Source: Acidobacteriota bacterium (GTDB lineage: Bacteria; Acidobacteriota; Vicinamibacteria; Vicinamibacterales; UBA8438). From it: a stretch of 64,000 bases of DNA. The stretch lies in NCBI GenBank assembly GCA_009861545.1, contig VXME01000042.1:62001-126000 (forward strand), in the 5' to 3' direction. This document shows positions 24,967-32,758 of the stretch, in pieces (the stretch's first letter is position 1; every line of letters starts with the position of its first letter). The position numbers and the translations under genes were made by a program. The notes under the pieces are model-generated. The model worked only from the letters and a program-made list of their open reading frames with translations. It had not been told where the DNA came from and made no database searches.

Positions 24967-26136
24967 ATGGACAATCAGTCGAACACTTGGTTCGCAGACG
25001 ATGCGGAGGACGACGACGGGATTCACATCGACCAGTACGACATCACCGCCTCCCCAAACGACTTCAACCTCGTGACGCTCGGCAGCTTCATCGACCGCGG
25101 CGCCGTCAGGATCCCCGGGTTTCAACGACACTTCGTCTGGGATCTTCCTCGCGCGTCCAGGCTCATCGAGTCACTCATCCTCGGTCTGCCTGTGCCGCAG
25201 TTGTTCCTGTACGAGGAGTCCCGCAACCGATTCCTGGTCATCGACGGCCAGCAGCGGCTGATGTCCATCTACTACTTCATCAAGCGGCGGTTCCCGCGCC
25301 AGGAAAGCCGTCAGGAGCTGCGAGCCGTCTTCGACGAAGCAGGACACATCCCGGACGAGGTGCTGAACGACGACAAGTACTTTCGGCCATTCAAGCTGCA
25401 GTTGTCGGGGCGGTTCTCCGATCGGCCCAGCAGGTTCCATGGCGTCGACTACGATTCGCTCGATGAATACCAGTCGCAGTTCGATCTGCGTCCGCTCCGA
25501 AACATCATCGTGAAGCAGGTGTCACCCTCGGACGACGACTCGTCTATTTTCGAGATCTTCAATCGACTGAACACAGGGGGGATGAATCTTCGGCCCCAAG
25601 AGATCCGGACCAGCATGTACCACTCCACCTTCTACTCGATGCTGTACGACGTCAATGTCGAATCGACGTGGCGTTCGCTCCTCGGAGCACCGGCGCCGGA
25701 TCTCCATCTCAAGGACATCGAGGTTCTTCTTCGCGGATTCGCCATGCTCGTGGACGGCGACAAGTACGCACCGTCGATGCTCAGATTCCTGAACCGCTTC
25801 TCGAAGAAGTGCAGAACGCACGACAGCCAGCAGAATGAATACCTGAAGGAGCTCTTCCTGTCCTTTCTGGAAGCGTGCAGCGAACTGCCCGATGATGCCT
25901 TCCAGAACCCGCATGACAATCGCTTCAACATAACGCTGTACGAGGCCGTCTTCACGGCCGTCTGCGGACGGGCATTCGAGGAGCGGCGCCGTGTCGCCGG
26001 CGAGCTGACGTTGGACCGCGTACGCGCGCTGAGAAAGGACCGGGAGTTCACCGCGGCGGCGGCTTTCGACACGACGAGTACGGCGAACGTCAGGAAGCGT
26101 CTGTCCAGATCCCGTGAAATCGTCGGCGCCCTGTGA
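24967..26136 (+). CDS. DUF262 domain protein (GmrSD-N / ParB-like nuclease fold)
   Basis: A 389-residue protein with the DUF262 hallmarks: IPGFQRHFVWD near residue 50, the nucleotide-binding or catalytic DGQQR motif at 93-97 and FEIFNRLNTGGMNL. DUF262 is the N-terminal half of the GmrSD type IV restriction enzymes; the C-terminal DUF1524 nuclease half is missing here. The downstream gene, 21 bases away, encodes a HEPN-type protein, so the two probably act together. ATG 24967 follows GGAG at good spacing; an in-frame ATG at 24931 would add 12 residues. Codon use is less GC-biased than that of the terpenoid operon before it, which fits a mobile defence module. Confidence 0.82.
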   Translation: MDNQSNTWFADDAEDDDGIHIDQYDITASPNDFNLVTLGSFIDRGAVRIPGFQRHFVWDLPRASRLIESLILGLPVPQLFLYEESRNRFLVIDGQQRLMSIYYFIKRRFPRQESRQELRAVFDEAGHIPDEVLNDDKYFRPFKLQLSGRFSDRPSRFHGVDYDSLDEYQSQFDLRPLRNIIVKQVSPSDDDSSIFEIFNRLNTGGMNLRPQEIRTSMYHSTFYSMLYDVNVESTWRSLLGAPAPDLHLKDIEVLLRGFAMLVDGDKYAPSMLRFLNRFSKKCRTHDSQQNEYLKELFLSFLEACSELPDDAFQNPHDNRFNITLYEAVFTAVCGRAFEERRRVAGELTLDRVRALRKDREFTAAAAFDTTSTANVRKRLSRSREIVGAL

Positions 26137-26157
26137 CGACTGAAGGGAGTGGACGGC

Positions 26158-26697
26158 GTGCCAGCCACCGTGGTCGACGAGTTGCACGAAAGCTTTGCCG
26201 GTCTGCTATCGGTCCTCGACAAAGCCGGCGAGGTCTCTTTGCGCGCCGTCGCGGACGAGAATTTCCGCAAGTCACTGCTGCTCGCCGCCGCGAGCTACTT
26301 CGAGCATCGAATGACGGACACGGTGATGTCCTTCGTCGAAGATGCGACGAACCGCAACCTGCTGGTCGCAGCGCTGGTGCGCAATAAGGCGGTACGCCGC
26401 CAGTACCATACGTGGTTCCAATGGGAGGAGAGCAACGCCAACAGCTTCTTCGGGCTGTTCGGAAGCGACTTTCGCGACTTCATGAAGCAGAGAGTCAAGA
26501 CGAACGACGAGCTCGACAGCTCCGTCCGGGCGTTCCTCGAGCTCGGAAGGGAACGCAATCGACTCGTGCATCAGGACTTCGGTACCTTCCCGCTGGAGAA
26601 AACGACGCGGGAGATTCACGCCCTGTACACGCGCGCCATGCTGTTCGTCGACGCCGTTCCGGGCGCCTTGCGGGAGTTCGACGCCGACCGCGCCTGA
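26158..26697 (+). CDS. HEPN-domain protein, putative RNase effector
   Basis: A 179-residue helical protein. The C-terminal helix carries the HEPN RNase motif Rx4H (Arg133-NRLV-His138 in ERNRLVHQDFG). The N-terminal part (FRKSLLLAAASYFEHRM) resembles the RiboL-PSP or MAE_28990 HEPN groups. HEPN proteins act as RNases in abortive-infection, toxin-antitoxin and CRISPR-linked systems. The GTG at 26158 has AAGGGAG with 8 bases spacing and is preferred over a GTG at 26149. With the DUF262 gene it forms a two-gene unit that I read as a sensor plus effector; this is an inference. Confidence 0.72.
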   Translation: MPATVVDELHESFAGLLSVLDKAGEVSLRAVADENFRKSLLLAAASYFEHRMTDTVMSFVEDATNRNLLVAALVRNKAVRRQYHTWFQWEESNANSFFGLFGSDFRDFMKQRVKTNDELDSSVRAFLELGRERNRLVHQDFGTFPLEKTTREIHALYTRAMLFVDAVPGALREFDADRA

Positions 26698-26705
26698 CGG
26701 TTCCC

Positions 26706-26774
26706 ATGCGCAAGCCGATCAAGCCGTTCTACATCAGACGGCTGACGGGGCTCATCGAGGAGGCCGCGACATGA
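26706..26774 (+). CDS. 22-residue ORF coupled to hicB; possible HicA remnant
   Basis: ATG 26706 opens a 22-codon frame that ends in an ATGA overlap with the HicB start. Its sequence (KPIKPFYIRRLTGLIEEA) faintly resembles the C-terminal helix of HicA toxins, which ends like KPGTLRSILRQAG. It could be the tail of a toxin gene lost by deletion, or a leader peptide that couples translation to hicB. No Shine-Dalgarno is seen. Confidence 0.3.
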   Translation: MRKPIKPFYIRRLTGLIEEAAT

Positions 26775-27106
26775 GATTCGAAGACTATCCGATCACGCTC
26801 AGCCCGATCCCGCAAGACGAGGGCGGCGGCTACATGGTCACCATCCCCGACCTGCCCGGATGCATCGCGGACGGCGAAACCGTCGAGGAGGCAATCGCCG
26901 AAGCCCGCGACGCTTTCGAGGCATGGACGATCGCGGAACAGGAGGATGCCGGCACGTTGCCGGCACCGAAGACCTATAGCGGACAGTTCGTGCAACGCAT
27001 CCCCAAGACCCTGCATATGCGACTTGCGAGGCGGGCCGAGAGCGAGGGCGTCAGCTTGAATCACCTCGCTGCAACGCTCCTTGCGGAAGGGCTTGCCGGC
27101 CGATGA
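26771..27106 (+). CDS. hicB: HicB family antitoxin with C-terminal ribbon-helix-helix
   Basis: A 111-residue protein. Residues 1-60 form the HicB partial RNase-H fold (GGYMVTIPDLPGCIADGET followed by EEAIAEARDAFEAW); residues about 78-110 form a ribbon-helix-helix DNA-binding segment (LHMRLARRAESEGVSLNHL). HicB neutralises the HicA mRNA interferase and represses its own operon. GAGGAGG precedes ATG 26771. No complete hicA lies beside it; only the 22-codon frame upstream. It directly follows the DUF262-HEPN pair, so this spot is a cluster of defence or addiction genes. Confidence 0.82.
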   Translation: MRFEDYPITLSPIPQDEGGGYMVTIPDLPGCIADGETVEEAIAEARDAFEAWTIAEQEDAGTLPAPKTYSGQFVQRIPKTLHMRLARRAESEGVSLNHLAATLLAEGLAGR

Positions 27107-27171
27107 ACGCCACCGACTGGAGTGCTGCACGAGCACGCCGGGAGATCGATCGTACCCCCGCGCCGTCGGGG

Positions 27172-27177
27172 TATATT
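27172..27177 (+). promoter_or_regulatory. TATATT -10 hexamer for the dehydrogenase gene
   Basis: TATATT lies 27 bases before ATG 27205 and separates the dehydrogenase operon from the hicB gene. No convincing -35 is seen at the expected distance. Confidence 0.4.
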
Positions 27178-27204
27178 CGGGTGGCGGACGGCTCCGCACG
27201 AGCG

Positions 27205-28347
27205 ATGACACCCTTCGATTTTCACGCGCCTACGCGCCTCGTGTTCGGGTCCGGCACGCTGGACCGCCTGGGGATGCTCGCGCGGGAACTCGGCTTCTCG
27301 AAGCCGCTGCTGGTCTCCGACCGCGGCCTGGAGGAGGCCGGCCACGTCGACCGCGCGCTCGGCCTGCTGCGGAGCGCCGGACTGGAGGCGGCAGTCTTCG
27401 ACGACTTCGACGTCAACCCGGACGCCGCGATGGTGGAACGGGGCGTCGCGTTCGCGCGCGCACGCCGGCCGGACTCGGTGATCGGCCTGGGCGGCGGCAG
27501 CTCGCTGGACTGCGCCAAGGGGATCAATCTGCTGCTGACGAACGGCGGCGCCATGGCCGACTACCGCGGCTACGGGCTCGCCCACAAGCCGCTGCTGCCG
27601 ATGATTGCCGTCCCCACCACCGCGGGCACCGGCTCGGAAGCGCAGAGCTACGCGGTGGTCGCCGATGCCGAGACGCACATGAAGATGGCGTGCGGCGATC
27701 CGCAGCTCGCGTTCCGGGTGGCGGTTCTCGACCCGGACCTCACCCTGTCGCAGCCGGCCGCCGTCACCGCCGCCGGTGGATTCGATGCGATCGCCCATGC
27801 GGTGGAGACGGCGGTGACCAAGCGCCGCACCGCGATCTCGACACTCTTCTCGCGCGAAGCCTTCCGCCTGTTGAACGCCAACTACGAACGCGTGCTGGAC
27901 CAGCCGGACGATGTCGCGGCGCGCGGCGCGATGCAGCTCGGCGCGTTCTACGCGGGAGTGGCGATCGAGCAATCGATGCTCGGGGCGGCCCACGCGTGCG
28001 CCAACCCGCTGACGGCGCGCTACGCCATGACGCACGGCGTGGCGCTGGCGATACTGCTGCCCCACGTCGTGCGGTGGAACGCACAGGCTACGGACGATCT
28101 CTACCGCGAGCTCGTCAACGGGGCGCCCCAGCCGTCCGCCGTTCCGAGCGCCGGAGAGCATCTGGCCGAGCGTCTCGTCGCCATCGGCAGGTCGGGCGGT
28201 TTCCCCGCCGATCTGCGCACGACCGGCGTGCCGGAGCGCGACCTGTCGGCACTCGCCGAGGCCGCGGCCACGCAATGGACCGGCACGTTCAACCCAAGAC
28301 CCTTCGGGGCGCGCGAAGCGTTGGAGGTATATCAATGCGCCTACTGA
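27205..28347 (+). CDS. Iron-containing (group III) alcohol dehydrogenase
   Basis: A 380-residue Fe-ADH family protein that interconverts an alcohol and an aldehyde or ketone with NAD(P). It shows the GSGTLDRLG N-terminal segment, nucleotide-binding GLGGGSSLDCAKG, and PTTAGTGSEA. Metal ligands fall in LDPDLT, FDAIAHAVE, AHACANP and MTHG. The ATG at 27205 gives the standard N-terminus (FDFHAPTRLVFGSG); the frame is open upstream to 27103 but that part has no similarity. The stop overlaps the start of the beta-propeller gene, so an exported partner is co-expressed. The exact substrate is unknown. Confidence 0.88.
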   Translation: MTPFDFHAPTRLVFGSGTLDRLGMLARELGFSKPLLVSDRGLEEAGHVDRALGLLRSAGLEAAVFDDFDVNPDAAMVERGVAFARARRPDSVIGLGGGSSLDCAKGINLLLTNGGAMADYRGYGLAHKPLLPMIAVPTTAGTGSEAQSYAVVADAETHMKMACGDPQLAFRVAVLDPDLTLSQPAAVTAAGGFDAIAHAVETAVTKRRTAISTLFSREAFRLLNANYERVLDQPDDVAARGAMQLGAFYAGVAIEQSMLGAAHACANPLTARYAMTHGVALAILLPHVVRWNAQATDDLYRELVNGAPQPSAVPSAGEHLAERLVAIGRSGGFPADLRTTGVPERDLSALAEAAATQWTGTFNPRPFGAREALEVYQCAY

Positions 28348-29501
28348 GCCAGTCATACCGAGATTCGTGCTCGACCACTCCAGCCGCAATCACCGTGCTC
28401 GCGGCGTTCGCGCTGCTGGCCGGCGCGGGCGCGGCAGCCGCCCAGGACGCGGCGCCGCCGGACGCCTGGACGCAGTTCCGCGGCACGGCCGGCCTGACCG
28501 GGGTTTCTTCGGCCACGGTCCCGGAGAATCCCCGGCTGCTCTGGTCGTTCGAGGCGGGCGAATCCATCGACTCGTCGGCCGCCATCGCCGACGGGACGGT
28601 CTACGTCGGCACCTACACCGGGGAACTCATCGCCCTCGATCTCGACACCGGCGAGCTGAAATGGCGCTACCGCGCGAGCGAGCGTATGGGCATCGGCGAA
28701 TCGTCGCCGGCCGTCGGGCACGGCCTGGTCTTCGTCGGCGACCTCGCCGGCGTGCTGCACGCCGTCGACGCCGACACCGGCGAGGAGGTCTGGACCTATG
28801 CGACGCAGGGCGAGATCAAGTCCTCGCCGGTGCTGGCGCAGGGCCGCGTGATGATCGGCTCGTACGACGGCTACCTGTACGGGCTCGATGCAGCCACCGG
28901 CGAGCTGGCGTGGCAGGTCGAGACCCAGAACTACGTTCATGCCACTCCGGCCGTCGCCGACGGCGTCGCCTACTTCGGCGGCTGCGACGAGACCTTCCAC
29001 GGGGTCCGGATCTCGGACGGCACGGAGATCACGAGCGTGCCGGCCGGCGCCTACACCGCGGCGTCCTCCGCCATCCACGACGGACACGCCTACTTCGGCA
29101 CGTTCGACAACGAGGTGGTCAGCCTCGACCTGGAAACGGGCGACATCGTCTGGAGCTACGAGCATCCGCGGCGGCACTTCCCCTTCTATTCGTCGGCGCT
29201 CAACGTGGACGGCACCGTCGTCATCGGCGGCCGCGACCGGATGGTGCACGGCATCGACGCCGAGACCGGCGCGATGCGCTGGACGTTCATGACCCGCGCG
29301 CGCGTGGATTCGTCTCCCGCCGCCGCCGGCGGACGCGTCTACGTCGGCTCCGGGGACGGGCGGTTCTACATCCTCGATCTGGAGAGCGGCGAGAAGCACT
29401 GGGAGTTCGACACCGGCGCACCGCTGTCGGCGTCCCCAGCGATCGCGGACGGCAAGGTGGTGATCGGCTCGCAGGACGGCGTGCTCTACTGCTTCGGGTG
29501 A
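28335..29501 (+). CDS. Exported PQQ-type (outer membrane BamB-like) beta-propeller protein
   Basis: A 388-residue protein with a signal peptide (hydrophobic segment, then AAAAQDA) and about eight repeats of the type GTVYVGTYTGELIALDLDTG and KWRY, the blade pattern of PQQ_2 beta-propellers. Family members either assemble outer-membrane proteins or act as binding scaffolds; the aspartate and arginine set needed for true PQQ dehydrogenases is not evident. GGAGG lies 7 bases before ATG 28335, which overlaps the dehydrogenase stop by 13 bases. Co-expression with an alcohol dehydrogenase may point to periplasmic redox work, but that is speculative. Confidence 0.83.
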   Translation: MRLLSQSYRDSCSTTPAAITVLAAFALLAGAGAAAAQDAAPPDAWTQFRGTAGLTGVSSATVPENPRLLWSFEAGESIDSSAAIADGTVYVGTYTGELIALDLDTGELKWRYRASERMGIGESSPAVGHGLVFVGDLAGVLHAVDADTGEEVWTYATQGEIKSSPVLAQGRVMIGSYDGYLYGLDAATGELAWQVETQNYVHATPAVADGVAYFGGCDETFHGVRISDGTEITSVPAGAYTAASSAIHDGHAYFGTFDNEVVSLDLETGDIVWSYEHPRRHFPFYSSALNVDGTVVIGGRDRMVHGIDAETGAMRWTFMTRARVDSSPAAAGGRVYVGSGDGRFYILDLESGEKHWEFDTGAPLSASPAIADGKVVIGSQDGVLYCFG

Positions 29502-29529
29502 CGGTCGGAGTGTGTCCTGCTGTCGCCGG

Positions 29530-30084
29530 CTACGGGAAGGTGAAGATGGCCGCGGCTGCGAACGACAGGTCCGGGAGCAGGACCGAGCGTACGATGTCGC
29601 CCCCGGTTGCCAATTGCGCCTGACGGTAGGCGCCCTTTTCGAGCGTGTGGACCTCGACCTGCAGGGCGACGGGGTCGACGATCCAGTACTCGGGCACGCC
29701 GTACCGCGCGAACATCCGCATCTTCCGCCCGCGGTCGATGGCGGCGGTCGAGGGGGAGAGCACCTCGACGACGATGTCCGGCACCGCCCGCGCCACCGAG
29801 TTCGGGTCAAGCAGATGAAGCCGCTCGGCGCGGAAGAACACAACGTCGGGCTGCACCACGTCGTACTCGTCGAACACGACGTCGAACGGGGCCGTGACCG
29901 CGACTCCACCGAACTTCCGGCGGTAGTCGTTCAGCAGGGTGACGATCTCCATGGCGGCGATCTGATGACGCAGCAGGGGTGACGGAACCACGACGAGCTC
30001 GCCTCCATGGATCTCGTAGCGGCGCCCGTCGTCCGGCATGGCCAGGAGATCGGTGTAGCCGAAACGCGGCTGCACGTCCTGCAT
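29530..30084 (-). CDS. Uma2 family (DUF820) PD-(D/E)XK nuclease-like protein, copy 1
   Basis: A 184-residue Uma2 protein: RRYEIHGGELVVVPSP near the N-terminus, then VVQPDVVFF, PDIVVEVLSPST and GVPEYWIVDP, which hold the acidic and lysine residues of the restriction-endonuclease-like fold. The biological role of Uma2 proteins, which are abundant in cyanobacteria and Acidobacteria-like genomes, is unclear. ATG 30084 is preferred over ATG 30093 because a TACGAT hexamer overlaps the upstream ATG and leaves 7 bases to this one, predicting a leaderless transcript. It is a paralogue of the next gene with the same length and orientation. Confidence 0.82.
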   Translation of the reverse strand: MQDVQPRFGYTDLLAMPDDGRRYEIHGGELVVVPSPLLRHQIAAMEIVTLLNDYRRKFGGVAVTAPFDVVFDEYDVVQPDVVFFRAERLHLLDPNSVARAVPDIVVEVLSPSTAAIDRGRKMRMFARYGVPEYWIVDPVALQVEVHTLEKGAYRQAQLATGGDIVRSVLLPDLSFAAAAIFTFP

Positions 30085-30091
30085 GGACGCC

Positions 30092-30097
30092 ATCGTA
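30092..30097 (-). promoter_or_regulatory. TACGAT -10 hexamer, leaderless start of Uma2 copy 1
   Basis: TACGAT on the minus strand ends 7 bases before ATG 30084. The equivalent position of the second copy has TAGCAT at the same distance, so the element is conserved between the duplicates. Confidence 0.45.
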
Positions 30098-30182
30098 CCA
30101 CCGCTTGGGCTTCGAAATCCGTGCCGACACCGCGCGCGGATGGCGATGCCCCGGATACACGACGGGAGGCCGAACCAGAAAC

Positions 30183-30737
30183 CTACGCGAACGGAAAGAT
30201 GCCGGCGGCGGGGAACGACAGGTCCGGGAGAAGAACGGAGCGCACGGTGTCTACTCCGGTTGCGAGCTGCGCGCGACGATAGGCACCGTCCTCGAGAACG
30301 TGCACTTCGATCTCCAGCCGGACCGGGTCGACGATCCAGTACTCCGGAACGCCGTAGCGCGCGAAAATGCGCATCTTGCGACCACGGTCGACCGATGCCG
30401 TGGAAGGCGAGAGCACCTCGACAGCGATGTCCGGCGCCACGCGGGTCGCCGCGTACGGCTGCACCAGGTGGCGCCGCGAAGCCCGGAAGAAGACAACGTC
30501 CGGTTGCACCACGTCGTGCTCGTCCAGCACGATGTCGAGCGGCGCGGCCAGTGCGATGCCACCCGACCTGCGCCCGTACTCGCACAACAGCGTAACGAGC
30601 TCGGTGACCGCGATCTGGTGGCACGGCAGCGGCGACGGAACCACGACGAGCGCTCCTCCGTGGATCTCGTAGCGGCGCCCGTCCTCCGGCATGACCAGAA
30701 GGTCGCGGTAGCCGAAGCGCGGCTGCACGTCCTGCAT
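30183..30737 (-). CDS. Uma2 family (DUF820) PD-(D/E)XK nuclease-like protein, copy 2
   Basis: A 184-residue paralogue of the gene at 29530, with the same landmarks (MQDVQPRFGYRDLL, RRYEIHGGALVVVPSP, HDVVQPDVVFF, VEVLSPSTASVDRGRKM, VPEYWIVDP) and near-identical stretches interrupted by substitutions. The two lie head to tail 98 bases apart, so they come from a tandem duplication that has since diverged. All core residues of the nuclease fold seem preserved in both. The start was chosen at ATG 30737, 7 bases after a TAGCAT hexamer. Confidence 0.82.
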   Translation of the reverse strand: MQDVQPRFGYRDLLVMPEDGRRYEIHGGALVVVPSPLPCHQIAVTELVTLLCEYGRRSGGIALAAPLDIVLDEHDVVQPDVVFFRASRRHLVQPYAATRVAPDIAVEVLSPSTASVDRGRKMRIFARYGVPEYWIVDPVRLEIEVHVLEDGAYRRAQLATGVDTVRSVLLPDLSFPAAGIFPFA

Positions 30738-30744
30738 GGGCGCC

Positions 30745-30750
30745 ATGCTA
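30745..30750 (-). promoter_or_regulatory. TAGCAT -10 hexamer, leaderless start of Uma2 copy 2
   Basis: TAGCAT on the minus strand ends 7 bases before ATG 30737. Position and spacing match those of the first copy. Confidence 0.4.
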
Positions 30751-30854
30751 TCACCGCCGCCTGCATGCGAAGCGCGTGCCGGGGCAAGCGCTCGGGACGG
30801 AGATCCGGGCGGCGACGGGGAACCGGCGTCCCCGTGCACGGCGCAGCGGGCTGC

Positions 30855-30860
30855 TATCAT
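30855..30860 (+). promoter_or_regulatory. TATCAT -10 hexamer, leaderless start of the HemN-like gene
   Basis: TATCAT ends 7 bases before ATG 30868, the expected distance for transcription to begin at the start codon. It is the first promoter signal of the aromatic-acid gene run. Confidence 0.45.
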
Positions 30861-30867
30861 GAACGCT

Positions 30868-32205
30868 ATGAGCGAAGCGGCAGCGGCAGCGACGGCCCCC
30901 AGCGATACGGAGGTCGGGAGCTACTTCGTCGCCAACTACCCGCCGTTCTCCACCTGGACGACCGACGCGGTCGCCGGTGCGGCCCGGCCCGCGCTAGCCA
31001 CGCCCGGCGCGAAAGACGTCCCGCTCGGGCTGTACCTGCACATCCCGTTCTGCCGCAAGCGCTGCCACTTCTGCTACTTTCGGGTCTATACGGACAAGAA
31101 CGCGGCCGAGGTGCAGTCGTACCTCGACGTGCTGGGCCGCGAGTGGGAGCTGTACGCCGGGCAGCCGGCCATCGCCGGACGCCCGCTCGACTTCATCTAC
31201 TTCGGGGGCGGCACGCCGTCGTTCCTCTCGGTGCGGCAGCTCCGCGGCCTGGTCGACCGGCTCTCGGCCGTCAGCCCCTGGTCGGACGCGAGCGAGATCA
31301 CGTTCGAGTGCGAGCCGGGTACGCTGACCGAGCCGAAGCTGCGCGCCATCCGCGACATGGGCGTGACGCGGCTCAGTCTCGGCGTCGAGCACTTCGACGA
31401 CCACGTACTGGAACTGAACGGCCGCGCGCACCGGTCGGCCGAGATCTTCCGGGCCTACGAGTTCGCCCGCTCGATCGACTTCCCGCAGATCAACATCGAC
31501 CTGATCGCGGGCATGCTCGGCGAGACCGACGAGAAATGGCAGCATGCCGTCGACAGGACCGTGGCGCTCGATCCGGACAGCGTGACCATCTACCAGATGG
31601 AGCTGCCCTTCAACACCACCATCAGCAGCGACCGACTGCACGGCAACGGACAGTTTCAGGAGACCGTCGCCCCCTGGGCGACGAAGCGCCGCTGGGTGGA
31701 CGAGGCGTTCGCCGCGCTGGAACGAGCCGGCTACACGGTGGGCAGCGCCTACACGGCCGTGAAGCACCCCGGCCGCACGAGCTTCGTGTACCGCGACCGG
31801 CTCTGGCAGGGCGCGGACCTCGCGGGCCTCGGCGTGGCGTCGTTCGGGCACGTCAACGGCGTCCACATGCAGAACCTCGACTCCTGGGGCGCCTACGCGC
31901 AGGCGATCGAGGAAGGACGCATCCCGCTCAACCGGGCCTACCGGCCGACCGACGAGGAACGCCTGATTCGCGAGCTCGTGCTGCAGCTCAAGCTCGGCTC
32001 CATCCGCCCGGCCTACTTCCGCGACAAGTACGGCGTCGACGTGCGGGAGCGGTTCACGGACCCGTTCGCGTCGTTGGCTTCCGACGGCTACCTGGCCGAC
32101 TCGTCGCCGGAACGGGTCCGGTTGTCGCGCGAGGGCCTGCTGCGCGTGGACAGCCTGCTGCCCCGCTTCTTCCTGCCGGCGCACACCGACATCCGCTACA
32201 CGTAG
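30868..32205 (+). CDS. HemN/HemW-like radical SAM protein
   Basis: A 445-residue radical SAM protein of the coproporphyrinogen III oxidase-like family. The cluster motif is HIPFCRKRCHFCYF, followed by YFGGGTPSFLS, ECEPGTLTE and the RLSLGVEHFDD segment, then a HemN C-terminal domain. True heme enzymes end differently, and the neighbours (chorismate-lyase-like, halogenase-like, ligase) suggest a special-purpose homologue that acts on a natural product rather than porphyrin synthesis. ATG 30868 is chosen by its position relative to the TATCAT hexamer; ATG 30859 overlaps that hexamer. Its stop lies one base before the next start. Confidence 0.83.
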   Translation: MSEAAAAATAPSDTEVGSYFVANYPPFSTWTTDAVAGAARPALATPGAKDVPLGLYLHIPFCRKRCHFCYFRVYTDKNAAEVQSYLDVLGREWELYAGQPAIAGRPLDFIYFGGGTPSFLSVRQLRGLVDRLSAVSPWSDASEITFECEPGTLTEPKLRAIRDMGVTRLSLGVEHFDDHVLELNGRAHRSAEIFRAYEFARSIDFPQINIDLIAGMLGETDEKWQHAVDRTVALDPDSVTIYQMELPFNTTISSDRLHGNGQFQETVAPWATKRRWVDEAFAALERAGYTVGSAYTAVKHPGRTSFVYRDRLWQGADLAGLGVASFGHVNGVHMQNLDSWGAYAQAIEEGRIPLNRAYRPTDEERLIRELVLQLKLGSIRPAYFRDKYGVDVRERFTDPFASLASDGYLADSSPERVRLSREGLLRVDSLLPRFFLPAHTDIRYT

Positions 32206-32206
32206 G

Positions 32207-32758
32207 ATGCCGGACGAATCGCCGGAAGGCGGCCTCCTCTACCCGCTCGACCTGGTCTACGAGCGGGCCGGCATCGAGGTGCCGCGGGTGGAGGTGGTCC
32301 GGCCGGACGACATCCCGCTCCCCTACCGTTCGCTGCTCGTGCACGACATCGACATGACGCTGACCCTCGAGCGCCATTTCGGCGGGCGCGTGGTGCTGCG
32401 GCCGCTGTCGACCTTCACCGAGGGCGGTTCCTATTTCCGCCGCGTCCTGCTGGTGCAGGAGTACGCCGGCCAGCCGGTCGAGATGGGGGCGATCCGGATG
32501 CGGCTCGATGCGTTCGACGACGGGATCCGCCGCCAGATCCTGGAGAACGAGGTGCCGCTCGGACGCATTCTCCGCGACGGGCGCTTCGAGTACCGGAGCC
32601 GCGTCAAGGCGTTCCTCGCCGTCACCCCGAACCCCGAGATGATGGGCGTCTTCTGGATGCGCGAGCCGCGCGTGCTCTACGGCCGGCGCACCGAGGTCGT
32701 CCGAAAGGGCGCCAGGATCGGCGACATCGTCGAGGTGCTGCCGCTCGTATTACGATGA
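32207..32758 (+). CDS. Chorismate pyruvate-lyase-like protein (DUF98 type)
   Basis: A 183-residue protein resembling the DUF98/Rv2949c-type chorismate lyases that release pyruvate from chorismate to give 4-hydroxybenzoate. The landmarks are LLYPLDLVYERAG, PYRSLLVHDIDMTLTLERH and PVEMGAIRMRLDAF, in family order. The fit is by memory of the family pattern; the active-site assignment is not verified. It is translationally coupled to the HemN-like gene before it and the flavoprotein after it (ATGA overlap). With the later 4HBT and ligase genes it suggests that the pathway starts from 4-hydroxybenzoate. Confidence 0.65.
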   Translation: MPDESPEGGLLYPLDLVYERAGIEVPRVEVVRPDDIPLPYRSLLVHDIDMTLTLERHFGGRVVLRPLSTFTEGGSYFRRVLLVQEYAGQPVEMGAIRMRLDAFDDGIRRQILENEVPLGRILRDGRFEYRSRVKAFLAVTPNPEMMGVFWMREPRVLYGRRTEVVRKGARIGDIVEVLPLVLR

